Of a stretch of DNA of 64,000 nucleotides, positions 8,871 through 16,054 are shown piece by piece. Each line of letters opens with the position of its first letter. The first letter of the stretch is position 1. The translations under genes were made by a program, and so were the position numbers. The notes under the pieces were generated by a model. That model did not search any database. It was given only the letters and a program-made list of their open reading frames with translations, and was not told where the DNA came from. The DNA comes from Taibaiella sp. KBW10 (GTDB taxonomy: Bacteria > Bacteroidota > Bacteroidia > Chitinophagales > Chitinophagaceae): the NCBI RefSeq assembly GCF_003852495.1, contig NZ_QAJI01000003.1:718687-782686 (forward strand), in the 5' to 3' direction.

Positions 8871-8885
8871 TTTCATTCAAAACAG

Positions 8886-8893
8886 TACCTTTG
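8886..8893 (+). promoter_or_regulatory. -7 element abutting the start of the 8898 gene
   Basis: TACCTTTG matches TAnnTTTG and ends four bases before the ATG at 8898, inside the 27-base gap after pth. It would give an internal promoter producing a leaderless message. Confidence 0.45.
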
Positions 8894-8897
8894 CATC

Positions 8898-9425
8898 ATG
8901 AATCAAAATGATATTACATCACTGCTTCCCGCGCATTTCGATGATCATTCCCGCGTTTGGATTTATCAAAGCTCCCGCCCTTTTAATGAACAACAGGAAA
9001 AGGAAATTGACGAACAACTGTTACAGTTTACCAGTCAATGGAACGCGCATGGCGCACCAGTGAAGGGATGGGGCAAATTGCTCTTCGGACGTTTCGTGGT
9101 GCTGATGGCAGATGAAACACAGGAGGCGGTAAGTGGATGCAGTACGGATAGCTCTGTACGGGTAATCAAAAGTATAGAAAAGCAATATGATTGTAACCTG
9201 TTTGACCGCTTATCAATCACTTTTTTGGTAAAGGGCAAGGCAGAAGTATTACCCATGAATCAGGTGCAATATGCCTTGGACAAAGGATATATTCAAGCCG
9301 ACACTTTATTATTTAACAACCTGGTGTCCACCAAAAAAGAGATGTGTTCCCATTGGTTACAAGCGTTAAATGAGAGCTGGCTGGCTCCTCGTCTAAATTT
9401 TTCGGCACAACCCAACACTTTATAA
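8898..9425 (+). CDS. conserved Bacteroidota protein of unknown function (often mislabelled ABC transporter ATPase)
   Basis: A 175-residue cytoplasmic protein. I recognise the family by its pattern (VWIYQSSRPF, FTSQWNAHGAPVKGWGKLLFGRFVVLMADE, VSGCSTDSSVRVIKSIE), widespread in Bacteroidota and often labelled ABC transporter ATPase, yet no Walker A, signature or Walker B motif can be seen. The invariant-looking Cys in SGCSTDSS and the paired GWGKLLFGRF strand are the best candidates for a functional site. It lies between pth and dcd, three bases before the dcd start, so it is probably translated with dcd. Role unknown; a nucleotide or tRNA link suggested by the neighbours would be guesswork. Confidence 0.82.
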   Translation: MNQNDITSLLPAHFDDHSRVWIYQSSRPFNEQQEKEIDEQLLQFTSQWNAHGAPVKGWGKLLFGRFVVLMADETQEAVSGCSTDSSVRVIKSIEKQYDCNLFDRLSITFLVKGKAEVLPMNQVQYALDKGYIQADTLLFNNLVSTKKEMCSHWLQALNESWLAPRLNFSAQPNTL

Positions 9426-9428
9426 GCC

Positions 9429-9965
9429 ATGATATTATCAGATAAAAAAATACTAGCAGAAATAGAAAACGGCACTATTGTCATTGAACCTTTTGACAGA
9501 AGTTATTTGGGTAGTAATTCGTATGATGTACATTTAGGCAAGCACCTGGCGGTATACCAATCGGCAATCTTGGATGCCAAAAAACATAATGAGATCAGCC
9601 ACTTCGACATTCCGGAAGAAGGTTATGTACTGCAGCCCGGAACCCTTTATTTAGGTGTTACTGCAGAATATACCGAGACCCATACACATGTCCCCTTTCT
9701 GGAAGGGAAGTCCTCTACCGGCCGTTTAGGCATTGACATTCATGCAACAGCAGGTAAAGGAGATGTAGGGTTTTGTAATACCTGGACACTGGAAATCTCC
9801 TGTGTACACCCGGTGAGGATTTATGCCGGCATGCCTATCGGTCAACTGATCTATTTCCCTGTAGATGGTGAAGTAGAAAATAGTTACAACACCAAACAAG
9901 ATGCAAAATATACCACGCGTACCATTCGCCCGGTAGAAAGCATGATGTGGAAAAACAGGTTTTAA
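9429..9965 (+). CDS. dcd: dCTP deaminase
   Basis: Dcd deaminates dCTP to dUTP (or dUMP in the bifunctional form) in thymidylate synthesis. The 178-residue product carries the hallmark trimer-core motif EGKSSTGRLGIDIHATAGKG followed by DVGFCNTWTLEIS, and the C-terminal QLIYFPVDGEVENSY segment. The catalytic Glu is expected in the FCNTWTLEI stretch. It begins three bases after the previous stop and ends 17 bases before the dehydrogenase gene, so the group is one operon. The family also includes dUTPases, but overall similarity favours Dcd. Confidence 0.94.
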   Translation: MILSDKKILAEIENGTIVIEPFDRSYLGSNSYDVHLGKHLAVYQSAILDAKKHNEISHFDIPEEGYVLQPGTLYLGVTAEYTETHTHVPFLEGKSSTGRLGIDIHATAGKGDVGFCNTWTLEISCVHPVRIYAGMPIGQLIYFPVDGEVENSYNTKQDAKYTTRTIRPVESMMWKNRF

Positions 9966-9982
9966 TTTTCAATCAACAATAA

Positions 9983-11134
9983 ATGAATATAGGGATTATA
10001 GGTTCCGGTGCCATGGGTAATGGTATCGCGCAGGTAGCCGCTATGGCTGGGCACAAAGTGGTGGTATATGACAACAATACTGCGGCCTTAGACAAAGCAA
10101 AAGCCGCTACGGAAAAGGCTTTACAAAAACTAGCCGAGAAAGGAAAAATAACGGATGCTGCTGAGCTATTCGCCAGATATACTTATGTCAATAATTTAGA
10201 GGAATTAAAGGATAGTGGATTAGTTATTGAAGCGATCATTGAACAACTGGATATAAAGAAGAGCGTTTTCGCTCAGCTGGAAACGATTGTTTCTGAAGCT
10301 TGTATTCTGGCAAGCAATACATCTTCTTTATCGATTGCCTCCATCGCCGCTGCTTGTAAGAAAGCAGATCGCGTGATCGGCATTCATTTCTTCAATCCTG
10401 CGCCTGTTATGGCTTTGGTCGAAATTATTCCGGCTATTCAAACACGGGAAGGATTGGCCCAGGAAATCAAAGAGTTGATGCTTGCCTGGAAAAAAGTACC
10501 GGTATTGACCAAAGATACTCCCGGGTTTATCGTTAATCGTGTAGCCCGTCCTTTTTATGGAGAAGCGATTCGGATTATGGAGGAAGGCTTGGCCGGTAAG
10601 GAAGACATTGATCTGGCTTTAACGCAATTGGGTGGCTTTAAAATGGGGCCTTTTACCCTGACGGACTATATCGGGCATGATGTGAATTATGTCGTTACGG
10701 AAACGGTATTTCAATCGTTCTACTATGACCCGAAATACAGACCGGCCTTTGCACAAAAGCGCTTGTTAGAAGCCGGCTGGTTAGGGCGAAAATCCGGTAA
10801 AGGTTTTTATAATTACGAAAATGGGGAGCCTGTTTTAACTACAGCGCTGAACGAGGTAGAACAAAAAACGATTGTAGAAAGGATCTTGTTTATGCTGATC
10901 AATGAAGCGGTGGAAGCATTGTACCTGAACATCGCCAGTGCGGCAGATTTGGATTTAGCAATGACCAAGGGCGTCAACTATCCTAAAGGCTTATTGCAAT
11001 GGTGTGATGAACTGGGTGCCGACTATGTTTTGGCGGGTATGGATGCTTTATACAAAACGTATCATGATGACCGATATAGAGCGAGTGCATTGCTAAGAAA
11101 GTATGGTACCGAAAAAAGAAAATTTTTCAATTAG
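9983..11134 (+). CDS. 3-hydroxyacyl-CoA dehydrogenase (3-hydroxybutyryl-CoA type, two C-terminal domains)
   Basis: An NAD-dependent oxidoreductase interconverting 3-hydroxyacyl-CoA and 3-oxoacyl-CoA. The N-terminal Rossmann fold has GIIGSGAMGNGIAQVAAMAGH with the GxGxxG loop at residues 7-12; SNTSSLSIASIA and HFFNPAPVMALVEIIP hold the catalytic Ser, His and Asn region. The C-terminal helical 3HCDH domain (TPGFIVNRVARPFYGEAIRI) is followed by a second, shorter copy at about 290-380 (VERILFMLINEAVEALYLNIA and FDLAM-like DLDLAMTKGVNYPKG). At 383 residues it is longer than simple Hbd proteins (about 283) and shorter than E. coli PaaH. It could serve butanoate metabolism, beta-oxidation or phenylacetate breakdown; a paaA gene lies 16 kb away. 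Confidence 0.92.
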   Translation: MNIGIIGSGAMGNGIAQVAAMAGHKVVVYDNNTAALDKAKAATEKALQKLAEKGKITDAAELFARYTYVNNLEELKDSGLVIEAIIEQLDIKKSVFAQLETIVSEACILASNTSSLSIASIAAACKKADRVIGIHFFNPAPVMALVEIIPAIQTREGLAQEIKELMLAWKKVPVLTKDTPGFIVNRVARPFYGEAIRIMEEGLAGKEDIDLALTQLGGFKMGPFTLTDYIGHDVNYVVTETVFQSFYYDPKYRPAFAQKRLLEAGWLGRKSGKGFYNYENGEPVLTTALNEVEQKTIVERILFMLINEAVEALYLNIASAADLDLAMTKGVNYPKGLLQWCDELGADYVLAGMDALYKTYHDDRYRASALLRKYGTEKRKFFN

Positions 11135-11181
11135 TAGATATAAGAAAGCCGGCTTTTAGCCGGCTTTCTTATATCTACTAA
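11131..11181. terminator. bidirectional terminator with 24-bp perfect arms
   Basis: A perfect inverted repeat, 11131-11154 with 11158-11181, and a three-base loop lies exactly between convergent genes. It contains the stop codon of the dehydrogenase and ends seven bases before the stop of the DUF2795 gene. T-rich flanks allow termination in both directions. Confidence 0.9.
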
Positions 11182-11187
11182 TTGATA

Positions 11188-11409
11188 TTAATATTCTTCC
11201 TCATTGAAAAAGAAGTCATCCTGAGTAGGATAATCAGGCCAGATATCTTCTACACCTTCATACATTTCTCCTTCATCTTCCAATTCCTGAAGGTTTTCTA
11301 CGACCTCTAATGGCGCACCGGAACGAATGGCATAATCAATTAATTCATCTTTTGTGGCCGGCCAAGGTGCATCTTCTAAATGTGACGCTAATTCTAAAGT
11401 CCAAAACAT
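11188..11409 (-). CDS. DUF2795-type small acidic protein
   Basis: A 73-residue, strongly acidic protein that I recognise as the short Bacteroidota DUF2795 type: WTLELASHLEDAPWPATKDELIDYAIRSGAP, then VVENLQELEDEGE and an acidic aromatic tail (DIWPDYPTQDDFFFNEEEY). It is predicted to be a small alpha-helical cytoplasmic protein; no function is established. A -7 element lies 35 bases upstream, so it is probably monocistronic, ending at the shared bidirectional terminator. Confidence 0.9.
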   Translation of the reverse strand: MFWTLELASHLEDAPWPATKDELIDYAIRSGAPLEVVENLQELEDEGEMYEGVEDIWPDYPTQDDFFFNEEEY

Positions 11410-11443
11410 ATTATAAATATTTTCTTTTAATTTTTGATTTCGG

Positions 11444-11451
11444 CAAATGTA
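11444..11451 (-). promoter_or_regulatory. -7 element for the DUF2795 gene
   Basis: On the minus strand this reads TACATTTG, an exact TAnnTTTG match 35 bases before the start at 11409. Confidence 0.5.
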
Positions 11452-11598
11452 AGATATAGTTTATTAAAAAAAGCAAGTTTTTTTTCAGGAAATATTAAAT
11501 TTTAGTTATAAACCATTCTCTTATTTATCACAAACTAAAAGAAGATTTGTTTTACATTTACAATGTCATTATTTCACCCATAAATTTAAGATTTTTAC

Positions 11599-12276
11599 AT
11601 GCTATTACAAGCGACTCATTTATCTAAAAGCTACGGAAACCTGCAGGTTCTGAAAAATGTTTCCCTGCAAATAGATAAAGGTTCTTTTGTCGCCATTGTA
11701 GGCCCTTCCGGAGCCGGGAAAAGTACGCTCTTACAGATTCTGGGCTTATTGGACAGCCCTAATAAAGGTAGTGTACAGATTCTGAGTACTCCTTTGGAAA
11801 ATCTTTCCTCAAAAAAGCAAGCGGCATTCCGTAATAAAAATATAGGTTTTGTATTCCAATCTCACCATTTGCTTCCGGAGTTTACGGCATTAGAAAATGT
11901 ATGTATGCCGCTTTGGATCGCCGGTACAGATAAGGAAACAGCACAACAGGAAGCGACAAAAGTACTAACCCAGGTCGGACTCGCTCATCGTATTGATCAT
12001 AAACCTTCCGCACTTTCGGGAGGCGAGCAGCAACGGGTTGCTATAGCCAGAGCACTGGTACAAAAACCGGTAATCATTTTTGCGGATGAGCCTACCGGAA
12101 ACCTGGATACGGCAACGGCAGATGCAGTCAATAAATTATTTCTGGAATTAAAGGAGCAATATCAGCTCACCTTTGTCGTGGTCACGCATAATGAACAATT
12201 AGCCGCATTGGCCAATCGCGTATTAAGTATGAAGGACGGGGAAATAGTGTCGGATAGTGCCGACAGGCTTATTTAG
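11599..12276 (+). CDS. ABC transporter ATP-binding protein, LolD/MacB type
   Basis: A complete 225-residue nucleotide-binding subunit. Walker A is GPSGAGKST (residues about 34-42), the Q-loop is FVFQSHHLLPEFTALENVCMPL, the signature LSGGEQQRVAIARALVQKP and Walker B IIFADEPTGNLD, with the H-loop in VVVTHNEQLA. The QSHHLLPEFTALENVxMPL and EPTGNLD pattern is that of the LolD/FtsE/MacB group, which extracts lipoproteins or drives mechanotransmission rather than import. No permease is adjacent: the neighbours are a DUF2795 gene and a convergent heptose kinase whose 3' end overlaps it by eight bases. In Bacteroidota, lolD is frequently separated from lolCE, so LolD is likely but not certain. Confidence 0.92.
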   Translation: MLLQATHLSKSYGNLQVLKNVSLQIDKGSFVAIVGPSGAGKSTLLQILGLLDSPNKGSVQILSTPLENLSSKKQAAFRNKNIGFVFQSHHLLPEFTALENVCMPLWIAGTDKETAQQEATKVLTQVGLAHRIDHKPSALSGGEQQRVAIARALVQKPVIIFADEPTGNLDTATADAVNKLFLELKEQYQLTFVVVTHNEQLAALANRVLSMKDGEIVSDSADRLI

Positions 12277-13297
12277 ATTTCGTCCAGGTCACCAAACCAT
12301 TCTTCACAAATTGGTAAGGATAAAACTGACCACCAAAATGAGATAGGGCTTTTTGCACCGCGTACTTGGTATTGTTCGGACAATAGAAAATCATAAATCC
12401 TCCTCCTCCGGCACCGCTGATCTTCCCACCCGTTACGCCCGCCTGAAGCGCGGTTTCGTAGATTTCATCAATTAGCGGATTCGAAATATCTTTAGCGGTC
12501 TGCTTTTTATGTTTGAAGCCGAAATTGAGTATTTGACCGATTTCATCGATTTCACCTACCAGTAAGGCCTCTTTCATCATCACCGATTGCTCTTTAAGGT
12601 GCGACATGGCTTCTATAGAGTCCTGATTTTTATCGGTAATATTTTTACTTTGGGCATCAATTATTTTTGCAGAAACACGGCTGGTTGAGGTGTAGAACAA
12701 CAATAAGTTGTTTTCTAATTCATGGATATGGCTGGATCTAACGCGCAGCGGATTCACGATTACCTTATGATCGGCAAAAAACTCCATATAGTTAAACCCT
12801 CCGAAGGTAGCCGCATATTGATCTTGCTTTCCACCGGACATCTTGAGGTCTTCTCTTTCTATTTTATAAGCGAGTCTAGCGATATCATATTCTCCTAAAG
12901 GAAGTTTTAACCACTCTACGAAAGCACCTAATATTGCAACGACCAAAGTAGAGGACGTTCCTAATCCGGAGCCGGCAGGGACATCTACAGAAGTGGTCAG
13001 CTTAAACCCGCTGGTAATAGGCCCGTAATCTTTTACGATTCGGTTGTAAATACCTTTTGCCAGGTCTAGGTAGCCATCAATCGGAAGTTCCGGTATCAAT
13101 GTATAGGACCGATATTCATCTCGATCTACCGCCTCAATAATAATCTCCGGTTTTTCAATAGTTTCTATAGAAGCATAAGCATATAAAGAAATAGTCGCAT
13201 TTAAGATAGCTCCCCCATATAGATCACTATAAGGGCTTACATCCGTACCACCACCTGCCAAACCAATCCGTAAAGGAGCTTTACTTCTATATAACAT
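12269..13297 (-). CDS. hddA: GHMP-family sugar kinase, probably D-glycero-D-manno-heptose 7-phosphate kinase
   Basis: A GHMP kinase that phosphorylates the anomeric position of heptose 7-phosphate in the GDP-heptose route for S-layer or polysaccharide glycans. The N-terminus reads MLYRSKAPLRIGLAGGGTDVSPYSD, the family's typical start, followed by the ATP motif PAGSGLGTSSTLVVA, then KMSGGKQDQYAATFGGFN and the C-terminal GGKISGAGGGGFMIFY motif. I start at ATG 13297 (342 residues): the longer frame to 13363 would run through a -7 element and into the neighbouring terminator. No other heptose genes are near, so the pathway assignment rests on similarity to HddA; L-fucose kinase or N-acetylhexosamine kinase relatives are alternatives. 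Confidence 0.87.
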   Translation of the reverse strand: MLYRSKAPLRIGLAGGGTDVSPYSDLYGGAILNATISLYAYASIETIEKPEIIIEAVDRDEYRSYTLIPELPIDGYLDLAKGIYNRIVKDYGPITSGFKLTTSVDVPAGSGLGTSSTLVVAILGAFVEWLKLPLGEYDIARLAYKIEREDLKMSGGKQDQYAATFGGFNYMEFFADHKVIVNPLRVRSSHIHELENNLLLFYTSTSRVSAKIIDAQSKNITDKNQDSIEAMSHLKEQSVMMKEALLVGEIDEIGQILNFGFKHKKQTAKDISNPLIDEIYETALQAGVTGGKISGAGGGGFMIFYCPNNTKYAVQKALSHFGGQFYPYQFVKNGLVTWTKSK

Positions 13298-13323
13298 TTT
13301 TAAGAGAATCGTTTTTTGAGTCC

Positions 13324-13331
13324 CAAATATA
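13324..13331 (-). promoter_or_regulatory. -7 element for the heptose kinase gene
   Basis: Reads TATATTTG on the minus strand, 27 bases before ATG 13297. Its position also argues against the longer open frame beginning at 13363. Confidence 0.5.
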
Positions 13332-13335
13332 AAAC

Positions 13336-13372
13336 AAAAAAAGGCTGCTTTATAAAAAAGCAACCTTTTTTT
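13336..13372 (-). terminator. terminator of the alanine-rich lipoprotein gene
   Basis: Arms 13336-13351 and 13357-13372 pair with one C-A mismatch; on the minus strand the stem ends in seven Ts, 20 bases after the lipoprotein stop. Confidence 0.8.
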
Positions 13373-13392
13373 GTTTTTAGTTTAGTACTAAA

Positions 13393-13743
13393 TTATTTAG
13401 CAGCTTTAGCAGCTTCAGCAGCTTTTTCAGCACCTGCTTTTACTTCTTTAGCAGCTTCTTTAACGTCTTTTGCAGCAGCTTTAGTTTCTTCTACAGCAGC
13501 TTTACCAGCTTCAGTTGCAGTTGTTGCAGCAGCGTTAGTTGCAGTTGCAGCAGCAGCAGCAGTTGCAGCAGCAGCAGAATCAGTAGTTGCAGCAGCTTGC
13601 TCAGTTACAGCAGCAGCAGCAGTTGCAGCAGCAGCAGCAGAGTCAGCAGTTGCAGCAGCGTCAGTTGCAGTTTCAGTGTTACCGCAAGATGCAGCGAATA
13701 AACCCATAGCGATAGCGAAAACGCCTAATTTCAATGATTTCAT
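13393..13743 (-). CDS. alanine-rich lipoprotein of low complexity
   Basis: From ATG 13743 the product is 116 residues: a lipoprotein signal peptide (MKSLKLGVFAIAMGLFAASC, lipobox FAAS/C) and a mature part built almost only of Ala, Thr, Glu, Lys, Asp and Ser. The first half is uncharged runs (ADSAAAAATAAAAVTEQAAA and similar), the second a charged helix-forming stretch of KDVKEAAKEVKAG-type repeats. At DNA level this is a dense GCA/GCT repeat. It should be anchored to a membrane, and the periodic AAKE segment resembles Lpp-like or LEA-type helices, but no function can be assigned. The 17 codons upstream in the same frame are AT-rich and include the predicted promoter, so the shorter start is used. 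Confidence 0.8.
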   Translation of the reverse strand: MKSLKLGVFAIAMGLFAASCGNTETATDAAATADSAAAAATAAAAVTEQAAATTDSAAAATAAAAATATNAAATTATEAGKAAVEETKAAAKDVKEAAKEVKAGAEKAAEAAKAAK

Positions 13744-13791
13744 TTGTTTGATTTTTTTAATTTTAAAATTGTGATTTTGAATATTAATGCG

Positions 13792-13799
13792 CAAAAGTA
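13792..13799 (-). promoter_or_regulatory. -7 element for the alanine-rich lipoprotein gene
   Basis: Reads TACTTTTG on the minus strand (TAnnTTTG match), giving a leader of about 43 bases. Confidence 0.45.
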
Positions 13800-13920
13800 A
13801 AAAAGGTAACCCAGTATTCGAAAAATTTTTTAAAATATTTTTTTTGGGTTACTTTTTGCATTTTCGGGCATTAAGTAAGTGAATAGTATTAGCTAACTTA
13901 GCAGACGCTTATCTCATCAT

Positions 13921-13949
13921 TTTGACACACAATATATATGTATGCTTTG
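13921..13949 (+). promoter_or_regulatory. possible promoter for the ECF sigma gene
   Basis: TTTG at 13921-13924 is followed 16 bases later by TATGCTTTG, a -7-like element with one extra spacer base. It would give a leader of about 50 bases to the TTG start at 14007. Confidence 0.3.
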
Positions 13950-14006
13950 TGACTTAGGATGAAATAGGATTGAAAGACCAAATTATAGATTTAAAAGAAT
14001 AACGCT

Positions 14007-14594
14007 TTGAGTAGAACTACTATTTATACCGATAGTGAACTTATAGAAGGATTGTCGCGGAACAATAGCCATGCTATCCGGGAAATCTATCGGCTTTACC
14101 AATCGATGTTGACGAAGTGGATTACCACAAGAGGAGGCGCCGAAAATGATGCTTATGACATTTTCCAGGAGGGCTTAATGGTTTTGTACGAGAAAGCTAA
14201 AAATCCTGATTTCATATTAACTTGTAAATTAAGCACTTACCTATTTGCTGTTTGTAAGAGATTATGGTTTAAGAAAATGGATGTATCTAGTCAAACTTCC
14301 TATCTCCAGGAAATGGAGCAGGAAGAAGATGACACCATTTCGGAAGCACAATACAGTGATGATGTAGAACAACATCTGGAAAAAGAGTTCAATTTCAATC
14401 TATTAGATGCTTCCATGGATCAATTGGGAGAGCCATGCAGCAGTTTATTAAAAGCATTTTACATAGAAGAGAAAAACATGCAGGAGATAGCAAAGCAATT
14501 TGGCTATACGAATGCAGAAAATGCGAAAACACAAAAGTATAAATGCCTGAACAGATTAAAAAAATTATTCTTTTCTTCTAAAAAGGCAAACTAA
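14007..14594 (+). CDS. ECF-type RNA polymerase sigma-70 factor
   Basis: A 195-residue sigma factor with region 2 at about 15-95 (AIREIYRLYQSMLTKWITTRGG, DAYDIFQEGLMVLYEK, LSTYLFAVCKRLWFKK) and region 4 at about 135-185 (LGEPCSSLLKAFYIEEKNMQEIAKQFGYTN). The linker is acidic (MEQEEDDTISEAQ). The start codon is TTG at 14007: an in-frame TAA at 13992 excludes anything upstream, and the next ATG would cut into region 2. Its partner, a membrane protein with a protease domain, begins 11 bases after its stop, the usual position of an anti-sigma factor, so the pair likely senses an envelope condition. What it transcribes is unknown. Confidence 0.92.
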   Translation: MSRTTIYTDSELIEGLSRNNSHAIREIYRLYQSMLTKWITTRGGAENDAYDIFQEGLMVLYEKAKNPDFILTCKLSTYLFAVCKRLWFKKMDVSSQTSYLQEMEQEEDDTISEAQYSDDVEQHLEKEFNFNLLDASMDQLGEPCSSLLKAFYIEEKNMQEIAKQFGYTNAENAKTQKYKCLNRLKKLFFSSKKAN

Positions 14595-14604
14595 TTATAT
14601 AAGA

Positions 14605-15690
14605 ATGATTCATTTATTAAACATTGAGGAGTGGGCAGAACGCTACAAAGCAGGAGATCTCAGCACTGCTGAACTTAAATCTTTGCATACTGCTCTGGAT
14701 GAGGATAAGGTATTAAACACTTCTTTCCAACAGGCATTACAATTACAGTTCTTATTGTCTGAAAAGAAATCTACGCAGCAACTTAGAAATACCTTACAGG
14801 AAGTCGCGACGGCTCATAAGGCCAGTCAGGATCCGGCTACTTCTATTATAACAAGTGTTAAAAAGCCGCTGATGGGTATGCGCCGATACTGGAAACCCAT
14901 ATCTGCTGCGGCAACAATAGCGCTGTTTTCTTCGCTACTGACTTATACATTTACGAAGGATAACAGCCAAAAGAACCATCAATATACACAGCTTCAAAAA
15001 GATATTGCGACTTTAAAGCATTCACAAAACCAGATTATTAATAATCTAAACAAACCGAGCAGTACGCCTGTAGTAAGTTATCCCGGTGATTATAGCGGTT
15101 CTGGCTTTGCCATTACTAATGATGGTCTGGTGGCGACAAATTATCATGTGGTTGAGGGGGCAGATTCTGTTTTCATCCAATTGAATGATGGTAATTATTA
15201 TAAAGCGAATATCATCACTGCTAATCCGCAATCTGATCTGGCCATTCTGAAGGTTATCAATAAGGATTTTACTTTTGGGAAAGCACTACCTTATATGATT
15301 TCTAAAAGTCCATCTTCTTTAGGACAAAAGATTTTCACTATTGGTTACCCTCAGGACAATATTGTTTATAATGAAGGATATATCAGCAGTGAACGGGGCT
15401 TTAACGGTGACACGACTGCCTATCAGTTAGAAATTACTTCTAATCCCGGCCAAAGTGGTGCACCCATTCTGGACAATAATGGGAATGTTGTGGGGATCAT
15501 AACCGGCAAGCAAACCAATACCAATGGTACAACTTTTGCGGTGCATGCTAATGAGCTTTTAAGTATGATAAATGGGCTATCGAAAGATCAAAAAATTAAT
15601 TTAAATACTAAAAACCGCCTGAATACGAGCAGACCGGAGCAAATTAAAACACTTCGTGATTTTGTCTGCGCAGTAAGGGTATATAAATAA
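14605..15690 (+). CDS. membrane-anchored HtrA-like serine protease in anti-sigma position
   Basis: A 361-residue protein with three parts. Residues 1-90 are cytoplasmic and helical (WAERYKAGDLSTAELKSLHTALDED), resembling the N-terminus of sigma partner proteins. One membrane segment follows at about 98-115 (PISAAATIALFSSLLTY). Then come a short coiled stretch and a trypsin-like domain at about 150-335 facing the periplasm. The triad is visible: His181 in ATNYHVVEGA, Asp211 in NPQSDLAILKV and Ser284 in SNPGQSGAPILD. No PDZ domain is seen, unlike DegP. It begins 11 bases after the ECF sigma gene, so a regulator that couples proteolysis to sigma release is a fair inference; autonomous envelope proteolysis is the alternative. 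Confidence 0.88.
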   Translation: MIHLLNIEEWAERYKAGDLSTAELKSLHTALDEDKVLNTSFQQALQLQFLLSEKKSTQQLRNTLQEVATAHKASQDPATSIITSVKKPLMGMRRYWKPISAAATIALFSSLLTYTFTKDNSQKNHQYTQLQKDIATLKHSQNQIINNLNKPSSTPVVSYPGDYSGSGFAITNDGLVATNYHVVEGADSVFIQLNDGNYYKANIITANPQSDLAILKVINKDFTFGKALPYMISKSPSSLGQKIFTIGYPQDNIVYNEGYISSERGFNGDTTAYQLEITSNPGQSGAPILDNNGNVVGIITGKQTNTNGTTFAVHANELLSMINGLSKDQKINLNTKNRLNTSRPEQIKTLRDFVCAVRVYK

Positions 15691-15698
15691 ATAAAAAA

Positions 15699-16040
15699 CT
15701 ACCAGGCCAGATCTTCATCGGGCTTAGTCGTTTTTTTAAATTGCCTTCTGGTTTCAAATTTTTCAAATTGCCGCTCTATAATCAGAGTGGCAATTTGCTT
15801 TGGTATATCTTCTGTGTTAAATGCTTCCTTTATTTTATGTTCTAAAACATCTAAGCGATAGAGTTTAGAGAATAGTTCTTCTGTATTATGCGACAACATA
15901 TACGCTACTTTTTGCGTCAGTAATGCAAGGAAGTCTGCTAAGGTAATCTCTGGAAGCGACTCCATTTCAAATGCATCGACAATAAGCCGATTTGAAGCAT
16001 TCCAATCCTTATTATTAATATCTTGTTCTGTAAAGGACAT
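15699..16040 (-). CDS. small protein of unknown function downstream of sprA
   Basis: A 113-residue, mostly helical, soluble protein (ITLADFLALLTQKVAYMLSHNTEELFSKLYRLDVLEHKIKEAF, then IATLIIERQFEKFETRRQFKK). I do not recognise a named family. It begins 14 bases after the sprA stop and so is probably cotranscribed with ruvA-sprA; similar short ORFs occur near sprA in other Bacteroidota as far as I recall. The acidic N-terminal half and basic tail suggest a binding protein, nothing firmer. It converges with the protease gene with only eight bases between stops. Confidence 0.75.
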   Translation of the reverse strand: MSFTEQDINNKDWNASNRLIVDAFEMESLPEITLADFLALLTQKVAYMLSHNTEELFSKLYRLDVLEHKIKEAFNTEDIPKQIATLIIERQFEKFETRRQFKKTTKPDEDLAW

Positions 16041-16054
16041 ATCTTATTCAAATC

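Noticed and set aside
13298-13363. N-terminal extension of the heptose kinase
   Set aside because: The extra residues are encoded by a -7 element and by a terminator of the neighbouring gene, and the family begins at MLYRSKAPLRIGLAGGG.
13316-13774. 152-residue plus-strand frame opposite the alanine-rich lipoprotein
   Set aside because: It is the reverse reading of the GCA/GCT repeat and gives Ala/Val runs; the minus-strand frame has the lipobox and its own promoter.
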